Positions 1-7,221 of a stretch of 15,168 nt of DNA are shown here, one piece after another; within the stretch, counting starts at the first letter, position 1; each line of letters starts with the position of its first letter. Position numbers and translations under genes: made by a program. The stretch comes from Longimicrobium sp. (GTDB lineage Bacteria; Gemmatimonadota; Gemmatimonadetes; Longimicrobiales; Longimicrobiaceae). The notes beneath the pieces are model-generated. The model worked only from the letters and a program-made list of their open reading frames with translations. It had not been told where the DNA came from and did no database searches. The stretch spans positions 1 through 15,168 of the forward strand of contig JAUJMI010000031.1 of NCBI GenBank assembly GCA_030446945.1. Reading direction: 5' to 3'.

Positions 1-767
1 CGGGTGTTCATCTCCAGCACCTGCGCCGTGTTCGCCAGGAGGTTGCCGTGGCTGAGCATGGCGCCCTTGGAGACGCCCGTGGTGCCGCCCGTGTACTGCA
101 GCGCCGCCAGCGAGTCCGGCCCCACGCCGTCCAGGTAGCCCGCCACGTTCGCCCCGCCCGCGACCTGCGCGCGCCCCAGCTTCAGCGCCTCCTGGAAGCC
201 GGTGTGCGGCACCGTGGTCGTGGGGAGCTGCTTCTTCACGAACTTGAGCACCGCGCGGATCAGCGCCGCCTGCACCGGCGAGAAGAACTCGGTGATGCGC
301 ACCGTCACCACCGTCTCCACAGGGGTGGCGGGGAGCACTTCGGGGAGGCGGTCGGCGAAGAGGTCGCTGATCACCAGCACCCGCGCGCCCGAGTCGGAGA
401 ACTGGTGGATCATCTCCGGCGCGGTGTAGAGCGGGTTGGTGTTGACCGCCACGCACCCCGCCTTGAAGATGCCGAAGAGGGTGATGGGATAGGCGAGCGA
501 GTTGGGCATCTGCACCGCCACCCGGTCGCCGCGCGCCAGGCCGAGGGTGCCGCGCAGGTACGCGCCGAACTCGTCGGACATGCGGTCCACCTCGGCGTAG
601 GTCAGCGACCCCGTCATTCCGTTGGGCATGCACTGCGAGAAGGCGGGGGCGGCGGCGTGCTTGGCGCAGGAGCGGCGGACCATCTCCGGGATGTGCTGGA
701 AGCCGGAATCGGTGATCTCGGGACGGGTGCCGGGGGCGTACTGCGAGATCCAGGGGTGCGTGGGCAT
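1..767 (-). CDS. fadD: Long-chain acyl-CoA synthetase (AMP-binding), 5' part only
   Basis: Activates a fatty acid with ATP to an acyl-adenylate and transfers it to coenzyme A, feeding beta-oxidation or lipid synthesis. The first 255 codons are present; the gene runs off the window start. The N-terminal adenylate-forming domain opens with MPTHPWISQYAPGTRPEI and contains the GDRVAVQMPNSLAYPI and NPLYTAPE stretches typical of FadD. The ATP-binding P-loop YTGGTTGVSKGAMLSH lies at residues 225-240, close to its usual place in FadD proteins of about 560 residues. The ATG at 765-767 has a GGAG Shine-Dalgarno 8 nt upstream. The C-terminal half, with the second core motif and the catalytic lysine, is outside the window. 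The family is clear; chain-length preference cannot be judged. A repeat hairpin separates it from the flotillin gene. Confidence 0.93.
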   Translation of the reverse strand, partial: MPTHPWISQYAPGTRPEITDSGFQHIPEMVRRSCAKHAAAPAFSQCMPNGMTGSLTYAEVDRMSDEFGAYLRGTLGLARGDRVAVQMPNSLAYPITLFGIFKAGCVAVNTNPLYTAPEMIHQFSDSGARVLVISDLFADRLPEVLPATPVETVVTVRITEFFSPVQAALIRAVLKFVKKQLPTTTVPHTGFQEALKLGRAQVAGGANVAGYLDGVGPDSLAALQYTGGTTGVSKGAMLSHGNLLANTAQVLEMNT

Positions 768-869
768 CGGCGCGGCTCCGGTGCGGTGGGTGGGGTGCTC
801 GGCAGGTCTTCGCGGCTGTGCGCGTACGGTATGATTGCACGAAGAGGAGGGTAACGGCAACTGCATCGC

Positions 870-925
870 TCACGCGGAGACGCGGAAGCGCGGAGAAAAG
901 CCGCTTTCTCCGCGCCTCCGCGTGA
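870..925. repeat. Inverted repeat of 8-bp units, GC-rich flavour (copy A)
   Basis: The left arm (870-898) contains three 8-bp units, ACGCGGAG, ACGCGGAA and GCGCGGAG, then AAA. The right arm (905-925) is its reverse complement with only two units, so the arms differ by exactly one 8-bp unit. The loop is 6 nt. The element sits between the flotillin stop codon and the acyl-CoA synthetase start, both on the minus strand. It could act as a transcript 3'-end hairpin for flotillin, but no T-tract follows on that strand. Related copies occur at 4756-4840, 5096-5123, 6573-6661 and 13706-13807. Confidence 0.85.
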
Positions 926-934
926 GCCCTGTCG

Positions 935-2644
935 TTACTCCGCCACGATCAGCGTTTCGGGAGCGCGCCGGTCCGCCTCGGGGGCGGCCGGGGCGGGCGC
1001 GGCGGCCTCTTCCGCAAGCTTGCCGAACATCCCCGGGAGCTCAACCCCGCCAATGTCGCGGATCACCTGCATCATCGGCGGCAGGGTGCGGGTCATCCCC
1101 TGGAGGAAGTTGGGGGCCGCGCCCCCGGTGCCGCCGTCCCACACCACCACCTTGTCGAACTTGATGTTGGAGATGGCTGTCGCCGCCGTGGTGGCCAGCG
1201 TGTCCATGTGCTCCAGCATCAGCAGCTGGTAGGCCTGCTGCGGCCCGCCGCACGCCTCCACGATCTGGCGCAGGCCGTCCGCCTTCTTGGCCAGGATCTC
1301 ATACTGGCCGCGCGCCTCGGCCTCCAGCTTGGCGTAGATGGCCGCGGCTTCGGCCTGGGCGCCCAGCTTGCGCTTCTCCGCTTCGGCCTCGGCCTCCACG
1401 ATGGTGCGGGCCTTCTCGGCCTTTGCCGGGGCTTCCAGGGTGGCGCGCTGCTCCGCCTCCACCCGCTCCGCGTCGGCGAGCGCGGCTTTCGCCATGGCGC
1501 GGTTCTGCGCCTCCAGCACGGCGGCCTCGGCCTCGCGCTTGCGCCCCTCTGCCACCTGGTACGCCTCCGCCTCGCGCACCTTGAGCTGCGCCTGTGTGGC
1601 CACGATCTGCGCCTGCGACTGCGCCTCGCCCGCGATGGCCTGTGCGTCCGCGCTGGCGATGGCGATCCGCTTCTTCTGCTCCGCCTCCTTGATGGCTGCG
1701 TCGCGCTCGAAGGCGGCCGTCTGCTCGCCCACGCGCTGCTCCTTGTCCAGCAGCGCGATGCGCACGGCCTGCTGGCGCTGCGCCTCTTTGATCTGCGCCT
1801 CGCGCTCCAGGGCGGCCGTCTCCTCGCCGACCTTCTGCTCCTTGTTCAGCTCGGCGACGCGCACCGCCTGCTCGCGCGCCGCCTCGCGGGTGCCGATCTC
1901 GCGCAGCTTGGTGGCGTTGGCGACCTGGATCACCTTTTCGCGCTCGGCCTCGGCCACGCGCACCTCGCCCATCTTCTCCTGGTCGGCCACGTCGCCGCGG
2001 GCCTTCTGCACCGCCTCGGCGGCGGCCTTGCGCCCGATCGCCTCGATGTACCCCGACTCGTCGTTGATGTCGGTGATGTTCACGTTGAGCAGCACCAGCC
2101 CCACCTTTTTGAGCTCCGGCTCCAGCGAGGTCTGGATGTTGTGCAGGAACGACTCGCGGTCGCGGTTGATCTCCTCGATGCGCATGGAGGCGATCACCTG
2201 GCGCAACTGTCCGAAGATGATGTCCTGCGCCTGCCGCTTGACCTGGTTCTGGTCCAGCTTCAGGAGGCGGATCGCCGCGTTCTGGCGCACGTCTTCCTCG
2301 GTGCCCACGGCCACGGTGAAGACGCTGGGCACGCTCACGCGGATGTTCTCGAAGGAGAGCGCGTCCTTGAGCGGGATGTCGATCTGGATCGGCTCCAGCG
2401 TCAGGTAGTCGTACTCCTGGATGACGGGCCACACGAAGGCGCCGCCGCCCGAGATGCACTTGGCGGAGTTCCCCCCGCCCACCATGCCGGAGATCACCAG
2501 CACCTTGTTGGCCGGGCAGCGCCGGTAGCGGCTGGCGAGGAAGAGGGCGAACCCGAAGGCGATCACCACTCCCAGGAGCGCGCCGCTCCCCAGGATGGCG
2601 TTGGGGCTCAGCTGCAGCATGGCGATGGAGCTAGCGGGAGACAT
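935..2644 (-). CDS. Flotillin-family SPFH membrane scaffold protein
   Basis: Membrane-anchored scaffold of the flotillin/YqiK type, which oligomerises and organises membrane microdomains (569 aa). An N-terminal membrane segment spans about residues 17-38 (AILGSGALLGVVIAFGFALF). An SPFH/band-7 domain follows (about 45-210; IDIPLKDALSFENIRVSVPS, EEINRDRESFLHNIQ, VNITDI). A long Ala/Glu-rich coiled coil covers about 205-450. A C-terminal flotillin region includes KFDKVVVWDGG and a tail with a Pro/Ala-rich stretch. The ATG at 2642-2644 has GGAGG 8 nt upstream; the same frame stays open further upstream, but that part is only the shadow of nfeD. The start overlaps the end of nfeD by 14 bp, so the two are surely one transcript, as in the YuaF-FloT arrangement of Bacillus. 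Residues 260-292 and 293-325 are a tandem duplication of 33 residues. Confidence 0.93.
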   Translation of the reverse strand: MSPASSIAMLQLSPNAILGSGALLGVVIAFGFALFLASRYRRCPANKVLVISGMVGGGNSAKCISGGGAFVWPVIQEYDYLTLEPIQIDIPLKDALSFENIRVSVPSVFTVAVGTEEDVRQNAAIRLLKLDQNQVKRQAQDIIFGQLRQVIASMRIEEINRDRESFLHNIQTSLEPELKKVGLVLLNVNITDINDESGYIEAIGRKAAAEAVQKARGDVADQEKMGEVRVAEAEREKVIQVANATKLREIGTREAAREQAVRVAELNKEQKVGEETAALEREAQIKEAQRQQAVRIALLDKEQRVGEQTAAFERDAAIKEAEQKKRIAIASADAQAIAGEAQSQAQIVATQAQLKVREAEAYQVAEGRKREAEAAVLEAQNRAMAKAALADAERVEAEQRATLEAPAKAEKARTIVEAEAEAEKRKLGAQAEAAAIYAKLEAEARGQYEILAKKADGLRQIVEACGGPQQAYQLLMLEHMDTLATTAATAISNIKFDKVVVWDGGTGGAAPNFLQGMTRTLPPMMQVIRDIGGVELPGMFGKLAEEAAAPAPAAPEADRRAPETLIVAE

Positions 2645-3176
2645 CGTTGGGACCTCCAAGGAGGGGTGAGGGTGCGACTTCGAGCGTCCCCGGGCCGAGG
2701 ACGTCCACGACGACCACGGGCGTACCCGTGGGGAGGGGCCGGTCGGACACCGCCTGGCACTCCACGGTGCGCCCGCCCAGCGTGAGGTGCACCTTGCCGG
2801 GCGACGTGCCGCCGGGGATCCCCAGGTACACGGTGGCGGGGCTTCCCACGGCCTGCTCCATCCGCACGGTGCCGTCGCGTTCCAGGCGGAGCATCTGGCG
2901 CATCGCCCAGGCGACCGCGCACAGCGCCAGCCCGCCCACCAGCGCGGCCACGCCCAGCGCCGGCCACAGCCCGCGCCCGGTGGCCTGCACCCACATCCCG
3001 GCCAGCCCAAAGAAGGCCAGCCCCGACGCCAGGGCGCGGATGCTGAGGAACTCGTGGTCGGTGTCCGCGTCGATGGTGTCGAGCGCGTGCGTGCCGAGCC
3101 CCGCGGCGCCCATCAGCAGCTGGAGCACCAGCACGGTGGCTCCGACTACGGCACAGATCAGGAATGCGTTTTCCAC
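2631..3176 (-). CDS. NfeD-like membrane protein, flotillin partner
   Basis: NfeD-family protein of 181 aa, encoded directly before flotillin. NfeD proteins of this short type carry membrane segments and a small C-terminal OB-fold and are thought to assist flotillin assembly. Seen here: a hydrophobic N-terminus (about residues 4-24), two further hydrophobic stretches (about 48-63 and 72-92), then a soluble beta-rich part (about 103-168, TVRMEQAVGSPATVYLGI through GTPVVVVDVLGPGTLEV) that matches an OB-like fold. The start is a GTG at 3174-3176 with only a weak GAG ahead. The stop codon (2631-2633) lies inside the flotillin start region, which implies coupled translation. The assignment rests on topology, the OB-like tail and the neighbour; sequence similarity to YuaF was not computed. 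Confidence 0.8.
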   Translation of the reverse strand: MENAFLICAVVGATVLVLQLLMGAAGLGTHALDTIDADTDHEFLSIRALASGLAFFGLAGMWVQATGRGLWPALGVAALVGGLALCAVAWAMRQMLRLERDGTVRMEQAVGSPATVYLGIPGGTSPGKVHLTLGGRTVECQAVSDRPLPTGTPVVVVDVLGPGTLEVAPSPLLGGPNDVSR

Positions 3177-3292
3177 GTCTCGAACGGCTCGGGAGTGGGG
3201 GAGTCCTCTCCGGAGTCGGAGGGGCGTCCCGGTGGGTCACCAAGGGATACGGGGCCCGCGTCGGATGGGTTTCGGTGCCGAACGCACCGGGT

Positions 3293-3946
3293 TCAGCCCT
3301 GCGCGGCGCCGGGGGGAGCGAGCCAGATCACCTGCTCGCCCAGGCCGTCCGTGCGTCAGGTTGTCGTCGTGATCGATCCCCGCGACCTGCGTGTGGGCGG
3401 GCGTCTGCTTCACCCACCCGCGCTGCGGGATGACGGCGTCCACGTTGTAGGCGCCCCAGTAGCGCTTGAACTTGAGGGCCGAGTACAGCTGGCTGATGGA
3501 GAGCACCGGCTGCCACCCGACGTAGATCCCCGGCGTGTACCCCGCGCCCTCCACCGCATCGAACCAGTTGTTGCGGTACGCCACCACGTCCGCCGCGGAG
3601 CAGGAGGGGGAGACGCTCTCCAGGTCCAGCCACACGTTCACGCCCGGCGGAAAGCCGATCTCCGCCACGAAGCGCGCCGCGTTGGCCCCGTACTCCGCCC
3701 CGAGCTCTCCGGACGCGGCCCATTCACCGGCCTCGACGTGCTGCACCGCCATCAGCGCCACGCGGCGCCGAGCAGCGTCCGCGCCTCGGCGGCGGTGAGG
3801 TCGTGCGAGGCCATCTGCGTGCGCCCCACGTAGCGCACGCAGAAGCGGTATCCCGCATCCACGAACTGCTTTGCGACCGACGCGGATAGGACCGCGTTGG
3901 CATCGATGCCTGCGGGTGCGTTCTGGACGGAGCCCTGCAGTGCCAT
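3293..3946 (-). pseudogene. DUF1906 / Rv2525c-like glycoside-hydrolase-like protein, two frameshifts
   Basis: TIM-barrel protein of the DUF1906 family, related to GH25-type lysozymes and of uncertain enzymatic activity. The gene is complete only if two frameshifts are read through. From ATG 3946 the frame gives MALQGSVQNAPAGIDANAV, FCVRYVGRTQ and LTAAEARTLLGA, then stops at 3752. The family sequence continues one frame over (LMAVQHVEAGEW, VNVWLDLESVSPSCS, GYTPGIYVGWQPVLS, YWGAYNVDA, QVAGIDHDDNLT). A second shift near 3349 restores the first frame to give DGLGEQVIWLAPPGAAQG and a TGA at 3293-3295. A missing G near 3761-3769 and an extra base in the 3349-3350 run would explain both; the net change is zero and the span is exactly 218 codons. 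There is no signal peptide. Either a recent pseudogene or two sequencing errors; intact it would be 217 aa. Confidence 0.82.
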
Positions 3947-3993
3947 GCGGATTCTCTTGCGGGGCGGGGGTACGGCGGGGAACAGGCGTATAG

Positions 3994-4022
3994 AGGATAT
4001 ATGAAGCGCGCCGCGGACTCAA
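3994..4022 (-). promoter_or_regulatory. Putative sigma-70-type promoter for the DUF1906 gene
   Basis: On the minus strand TTGAGT (4017-4022) is followed after exactly 17 nt by TATCCT (3994-3999), inside a short AT-rich island (tatatcctctata) that stands out in this GC-rich window. A start about 7 nt further would leave a leader of roughly 40 nt before the ATG at 3946. Seen by eye only. Confidence 0.45.
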
Positions 4023-4046
4023 CCCTTCCGCGACACGATCGCGCCG

Positions 4047-4724
4047 TCAGCCCGTGATGCGGCGGGCGGCGGCGAAGACGTCGTCGAGCATGGCCGGGGT
4101 CAGGCGCCCGGTGAAGGTGTTCTGCTGGCTGGGATGGTAGGAGCCGATCAGGGTGAGGCCGCCGTCGAGCCGCACCTCCACTCGGTGTCCGAAGCGAGGC
4201 AGCGGGGCAGGGAGGACGTGGCCCAGCTCACGGAGCGTGCGCAGCGCCGCATCCCACCCGAAGCCGCCCAGGCAGACGATGGCGCGCAGATCGGGGAGCG
4301 CGCGGATCTCACGGAGGAGAAAGGGGAGGCAGGCATCGCGCTCGTCGGGGGCGGGCTTGTTGTCGGGCGGGGCGCACTTGACGGCGGAGCTCACCCAGGC
4401 GCCGGCCAGCCGCAGCCCGTCGCCGTGGTGCAGGGAGGTGGGCTGGTTGGCGAAGCCGGCGCGGTGCATGGCGGCGTACAGGAAGTCGCCGCTGCGGTCG
4501 CCGGTGAACATCCGCCCGGTGCGGTTGGCGCCGTGCGCGGCGGGAGCGAGCCCCAGCACCAGGAGGCGCGCCGCCGGGTCGCCGAAGCCGGGCACGGGGC
4601 GCGCCCAGTATTCCCACTCGCGGAATGCGCGGCGCTTCTCCGCACCCACCCGCTCCCGCCACTCCACCAGCCGCGCGCACCGTCGGCACGCCGTCACCTC
4701 GTTCTGGATCACCCGCAGCATCAT
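4047..4724 (-). CDS. Uracil-DNA glycosylase, family 5 (UdgB type), 4Fe-4S
   Basis: Removes uracil, and in this family also other deaminated bases, from DNA to start base-excision repair. At 225 aa it has the usual length for family 5 (UdgB). Motif GLAPAAHGANRTG at residues 58-70 continues into RMFTGD, and the second motif SYHPSQQNTFTGRLT is at 195-209 with the active-site H197. Family 5 lacks the Asp/Asn water activator of other families at motif 1 and has Ala-Ala-His here, as seen. Cys13, Cys16, Cys117 and Cys132 match the spacing of the iron-sulfur ligands of the Thermus enzyme. I chose the ATG at 4722-4724; the frame is open to 4862, but that extension translates a dispersed repeat. The Shine-Dalgarno is weak (GAG). 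It lies upstream of the DUF1906 gene, which has its own promoter-like site. Confidence 0.92.
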   Translation of the reverse strand: MMLRVIQNEVTACRRCARLVEWRERVGAEKRRAFREWEYWARPVPGFGDPAARLLVLGLAPAAHGANRTGRMFTGDRSGDFLYAAMHRAGFANQPTSLHHGDGLRLAGAWVSSAVKCAPPDNKPAPDERDACLPFLLREIRALPDLRAIVCLGGFGWDAALRTLRELGHVLPAPLPRFGHRVEVRLDGGLTLIGSYHPSQQNTFTGRLTPAMLDDVFAAARRITG

Positions 4725-4755
4725 CAAGATCTCGTGGGACGGCGGAACGGCGATC

Positions 4756-4840
4756 TCACGCGGAGGCGCGGAGGAACGACAGACAAAAGCATCACACGGA
4801 GGGGCACAGAGGGAACCACGAGGCACAGAGAGAGAAACCA
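4756..4840. repeat. 8-bp-unit repeat, both flavours side by side (copy B, left)
   Basis: A GC-rich stretch (TCACGCGGAGGCGCGGAGGA, 4756-4775) is followed by AAAAGCATCACACGGAG (4784-4800) and then several CACAGAG units up to 4840. The second part shares AAAAGC-R-TCACAC with the repeat at 13706. There is no local inverted partner; the matching opposite arm lies at 5096-5123, some 320 bp away. The element overlaps the apparent upstream extension of the glycosylase reading frame, so it argues against the longer start. Confidence 0.75.
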
Positions 4841-5068
4841 CTTCCTGAACGGAGCGCCTCATCGTACCAGCCGATCAAACCCATGTGCGGACCGATGTGG
4901 GTGGCGATCGGCGGGAACGGCATGCACCCTTCGACCCCCGCGACACCGTTACGGAACATGGAATGGTGCGGTGCGACCGGGAGAGCCCGTTTCCTTCACT
5001 CCGCGCCACATCCCGCTCCGATCCGCGGGTACGGCGCGCGCTCCGCTCAGGAAGTGAGCGGGGTACTT

Positions 5069-5123
5069 CTGTGTCTCCGCGCCCCGCGGTTGCAGTTCTC
5101 CGCGTCTCCGCGCCTCCGCGTGA
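5069..5123. repeat. 8-bp-unit repeat (copy B, right arm, hybrid)
   Basis: At 5069-5082 a CTGTGTCTCCGCGCC stretch joins the two flavours in one run. At 5096-5123 TTCTCCGCGTCTCCGCGCC continues as CTCCGCGTGA, three reverse-orientation units. This arm is the reverse complement of 4756-4775 and of 870-898. Together with 4756-4840 it may delimit one larger element of about 370 bp. Confidence 0.72.
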
Positions 5124-5152
5124 GGCCCAGCTGTTGTTGGTACCCCACTCGC

Positions 5153-5194
5153 AACGAAATGCGCCCCCCGTCGAGTGCAGGGGGGCGTGTCGTT
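5153..5194 (-). terminator. Hairpin downstream of the lipoprotein gene, probable terminator
   Basis: CGCCCCCC (5162-5169) pairs perfectly with GGGGGGCG (5180-5187) around a 10-nt loop, and outer bases AACGA (5153-5157) pair with TCGTT (5190-5194). It begins 19 nt past the lipoprotein stop on the minus strand. The following minus-strand sequence (catttcgtt) is only mildly T-rich, so termination efficiency is uncertain. Confidence 0.55.
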
Positions 5195-5212
5195 TGGGAA
5201 CTGGAAGCGCGG

Positions 5213-6376
5213 TCAGGGCGGAGAAGCCGGCTGCGTCTCGGGCCGGGTGGGGCTGCTCTCGGGCGTGGTCGGCCGCTCCGACTGGTTGCTACCGGAAGCC
5301 GTGGGGCTCGCGGTGGACGTATGCGTGGCCGGGGAGGACGGCTCGTGCTGCGTCGTGGGCCGTCCCGTGCCGTTGGGCGCGGAGCCGCCGTTCCGAGCGT
5401 CGCGCCAGCGTGCCACCACGCTCCCGCCGGCCGAGCGTGCGGTCTCCAGCTCGTGGCGCAGGTCGGCGATACGGATCGGGCGCGAGGCGTCCGGGCCGGA
5501 GGCGTGGCGGTAGCTCCGCATCTCGTCGCGAAGCTGGGCGAGGCGCGTCCCGGGGCGAGCCGGCTCGTCCGCCCCCACGCCCGGCTCCGGCTGCGGGCGG
5601 CGGCCGCCCGGCTTGCGCACGCCTCCGCTGCTGGAGTCCGACCGCGGCGGCGCCGCGGCGCTGTCGCGTTGCGGCGGGAGCACGCGGCCCGGGTTGCGGC
5701 ACGCCGCGGCGGCCAGCTCCAGCGGCACCCACACCGAGGCGCCGCTCCGGCACCGGACGCGGTACAGGTCGCCGGCGGGAAGGCGCACTTCGTCCACCCT
5801 CGGCCACACCGTGATCACGTCCGCGTCCCAGTTCTCGTCCGGCTGCGGCGGCACCACCACGGCCAGCAGGTCGTCCACCACCCGGCGGCTGTTCGTCGTG
5901 GTGTAGCTCGACATGCCCATCACCCGCCGCAGCATCCCGCCGCGGAAGCTCGAGGTCTGCAGCGGCCGCTCGGAGGCGACCACCAGCAGGTGGCGCGGCC
6001 CCCGGTGGATGCTCGACGCGAAGGAGTACGCGCTGTGGCGGACGTTGTCGTAGCGCCAGAAGCGGTTCGCGGCGATGCTCGGCATCAGGCGGGTCGCCCC
6101 CGCGGTGTACACGGCGCGCTGGCCGACGTCCGGGTACAACAGCGCCACCCCCTGGCCGGGGACGATCTGGAAGATGGCCGTGTGCGCCGGACGGTTCAGA
6201 TGCAGAACGACCCCCTCGCCGATGCTCTCCGTGAGGCGCACGCGCATCGGCTCCGTGCTGGAGAAGGCGTTCGTGCCGGTGTAGCTGTACGGGCCGGGAG
6301 CCGTTCCGCCGCCCGCGGTGGCGCAGGCGGTGAGGGCTGTGAGCGGCAGGAGCAGGGTGGCGATGCTTCGCCTCAT
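5213..6376 (-). CDS. Lipoprotein with Pro/Ser-rich C-terminus, function unknown
   Basis: Predicted lipoprotein of 387 aa. The signal peptide MRRSIATLLLPLTALTAC ends in an LTAC lipobox, so Cys18 would be lipidated. Residues about 30-230 look like a folded beta-rich domain; the part VVLHLNRPAHTAIFQI with GVALLYPDVGQ resembles the DUF4384 type of surface domain found after S-layer-associated proteins, but this is a weak resemblance. From about residue 240 the chain is Pro/Ser/Arg-rich, with one short helical stretch (RLAQLRDEMRSYRH, IADLRHELETARS) and a Thr/Ser/Pro tail suited to a periplasmic or surface linker. The ATG at 6374-6376 has AGGA 7 nt upstream; an in-frame ATG 11 codons earlier would bury the signal peptide. 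No function is assigned. Confidence 0.82.
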   Translation of the reverse strand: MRRSIATLLLPLTALTACATAGGGTAPGPYSYTGTNAFSSTEPMRVRLTESIGEGVVLHLNRPAHTAIFQIVPGQGVALLYPDVGQRAVYTAGATRLMPSIAANRFWRYDNVRHSAYSFASSIHRGPRHLLVVASERPLQTSSFRGGMLRRVMGMSSYTTTNSRRVVDDLLAVVVPPQPDENWDADVITVWPRVDEVRLPAGDLYRVRCRSGASVWVPLELAAAACRNPGRVLPPQRDSAAAPPRSDSSSGGVRKPGGRRPQPEPGVGADEPARPGTRLAQLRDEMRSYRHASGPDASRPIRIADLRHELETARSAGGSVVARWRDARNGGSAPNGTGRPTTQHEPSSPATHTSTASPTASGSNQSERPTTPESSPTRPETQPASPP

Positions 6377-6572
6377 GGGAGTTCCTGGGGCTTGCGATGG
6401 GAATCGCACTGCGGGGCCATGAAGACAGCCTGCAATCCGCGCACCGGTACTCGGTGAAATTCAACCGGTTGCGCCGCTTCCGTTTGCGGGAATCTCCATC
6501 GGGTACGCGGCTGTTCGTGCGTCGCCCGGACCGGACAAGATCGTCGCCTGCGGTGGACACTGGAACAGCGGG

Positions 6573-6661
6573 CTCACCCAGAGGCCCAGAGACACAGAGG
6601 AAGAACAGCAAAAGGTTTTTGCGTTCCCGCTGGGTTCTCTGCGTGGTGCTTTTTGCGCTCA
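6573..6661. repeat. Inverted repeat of 8-bp units, AT-richer flavour (copy C)
   Basis: The left arm carries three consecutive 8-bp units, ACCCAGAG, GCCCAGAG and ACACAGAG (6576-6599). The right arm (about 6624-6661) carries the opposite orientation (GGTTCTCTGCGTGGTGCTTTTT) and imperfectly pairs with it. In the centre is a small palindrome, GCAAAA-gg-TTTTTGC (6608-6622). The right arm runs into the stop codon of the DUF423 gene at 6659-6661. The gap 6377-6658 holds nothing else recognisable. Confidence 0.75.
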
Positions 6662-7045
6662 GGGCGCGCCGCTCGCCAGCGCTTTGGACCCGGCCAGCGC
6701 CAGCACCAGCCAGCCGGCCAGGAACGCGAGCCCGCCCAGGGGCGTGATGGCGCCCAGCCAGCGGACACCGGAGAGGGCCAGGACGTACAGGCTTCCGGAG
6801 AACACCACGATTCCGGCGGTGAAGAGCCATCCGGCCGCGCCCCACCCCGCGGCGGGCCAGCGCGACGCGGCCAGCGCCACCATCAGGAGGGCGAGGGCGT
6901 GGTACATCTGGTAGCGCGCCGCCGTCTCCCACACCGCCAGCAGGTCGGGGGTGAGGCGGGCGCGGAGGGCGTGGGCGCCGAACGCGCCGGCGCCCACCGC
7001 CATCAGCGCGAAGAGGGAGCCCAGGATCCAAAAGGTACGCGCCAT
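6659..7045 (-). CDS. DUF423 family small membrane protein
   Basis: 128-aa integral membrane protein of the DUF423 (YgdD/TMEM256-like) family, whose function is unknown. The diagnostic N-terminus is present: LGSLFALMAVGAGAFGAHAL, then W-x-TAARYQMYHALALL at about residues 39-54, and GGLAFLAGWLVLALAGSK at the end. Four hydrophobic segments are visible (about 4-24, 48-63, 68-90 and 100-122), which is the usual topology and length. The ATG is at 7043-7045; the ribosome-binding site is weak (GAG next to the start). It is divergent from the L,D-transpeptidase pair, with about 176 bp between the starts. Confidence 0.92.
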   Translation of the reverse strand: MARTFWILGSLFALMAVGAGAFGAHALRARLTPDLLAVWETAARYQMYHALALLMVALAASRWPAAGWGAAGWLFTAGIVVFSGSLYVLALSGVRWLGAITPLGGLAFLAGWLVLALAGSKALASGAP

Positions 7046-7141
7046 CTCGGTCGGGTCGGCGGCGGGTTAGGGAAGACGCGGGACGGGCGCAACTTGGGCG
7101 GCCGATCGCTTCCGCGCCAGCAATCGTTCGTAAGTGCCGGT

Positions 7142-7170
7142 TTGACAAGGCTTAACAGGAACGGGTCTTG
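7142..7170 (+). promoter_or_regulatory. Possible promoter for the L,D-transpeptidase pair
   Basis: A perfect TTGACA -35 box (7142-7147) lies 75 bp upstream of the first ATG. The sequence 17-18 nt downstream (gtcttgc) is a poor -10 box, so the assignment rests on the -35 box and position only. Confidence 0.3.
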
Positions 7171-7221
7171 CACTCCGGGGGGCTCGAGCAGCATCCACCC
7201 GAACCCGGTTCGAACGCACGG

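Larger units (their letters stand above)
4725..5212. other. 488-bp gap without a convincing gene, rich in repeats
   Basis: No ORF here has a plausible start signal or recognisable product; open frames on the plus strand are GC-driven. The gap holds 8-bp-unit repeats at its left (4756-4840) and right (5069-5123) ends in opposite orientation, a 7-bp-stem hairpin at 5043-5061 (CCGCTCA / TGAGCGG) and a strong G/C hairpin at 5162-5187. The 230 bp in between (about 4841-5068) contain nothing I recognise. Confidence 0.6.

Noticed and set aside
1208..2785. 525-aa plus-strand ORF antisense to flotillin
   Set aside because: Leu/His/Arg-rich low-complexity shadow of the flotillin coiled coil; it has no ribosome-binding site or domain.
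3191..3204. GGGAGTGGGGGAGT between nfeD and the DUF1906 gene as another 7-bp G-rich array
   Set aside because: Only two units, on the plus strand with no inverted partner; not distinguishable from composition.
3273..3289. CGGTGC / GCACCG hairpin after the DUF1906 stop as a terminator
   Set aside because: A 6-bp stem with no following T-run on the minus strand; too weak to call.
4725..4862. Longer N-terminus (46 codons) for the uracil-DNA glycosylase
   Set aside because: The extension translates the dispersed repeat (CDAFVCRSSAPP); the family normally starts just before the C-x2-C motif.
5289..7148. 619-aa minus-strand ORF across the lipoprotein and DUF423 genes
   Set aside because: Out of frame with both recognised genes; it is rich in Arg and Pro and starts inside the promoter region of the L,D-transpeptidase pair.
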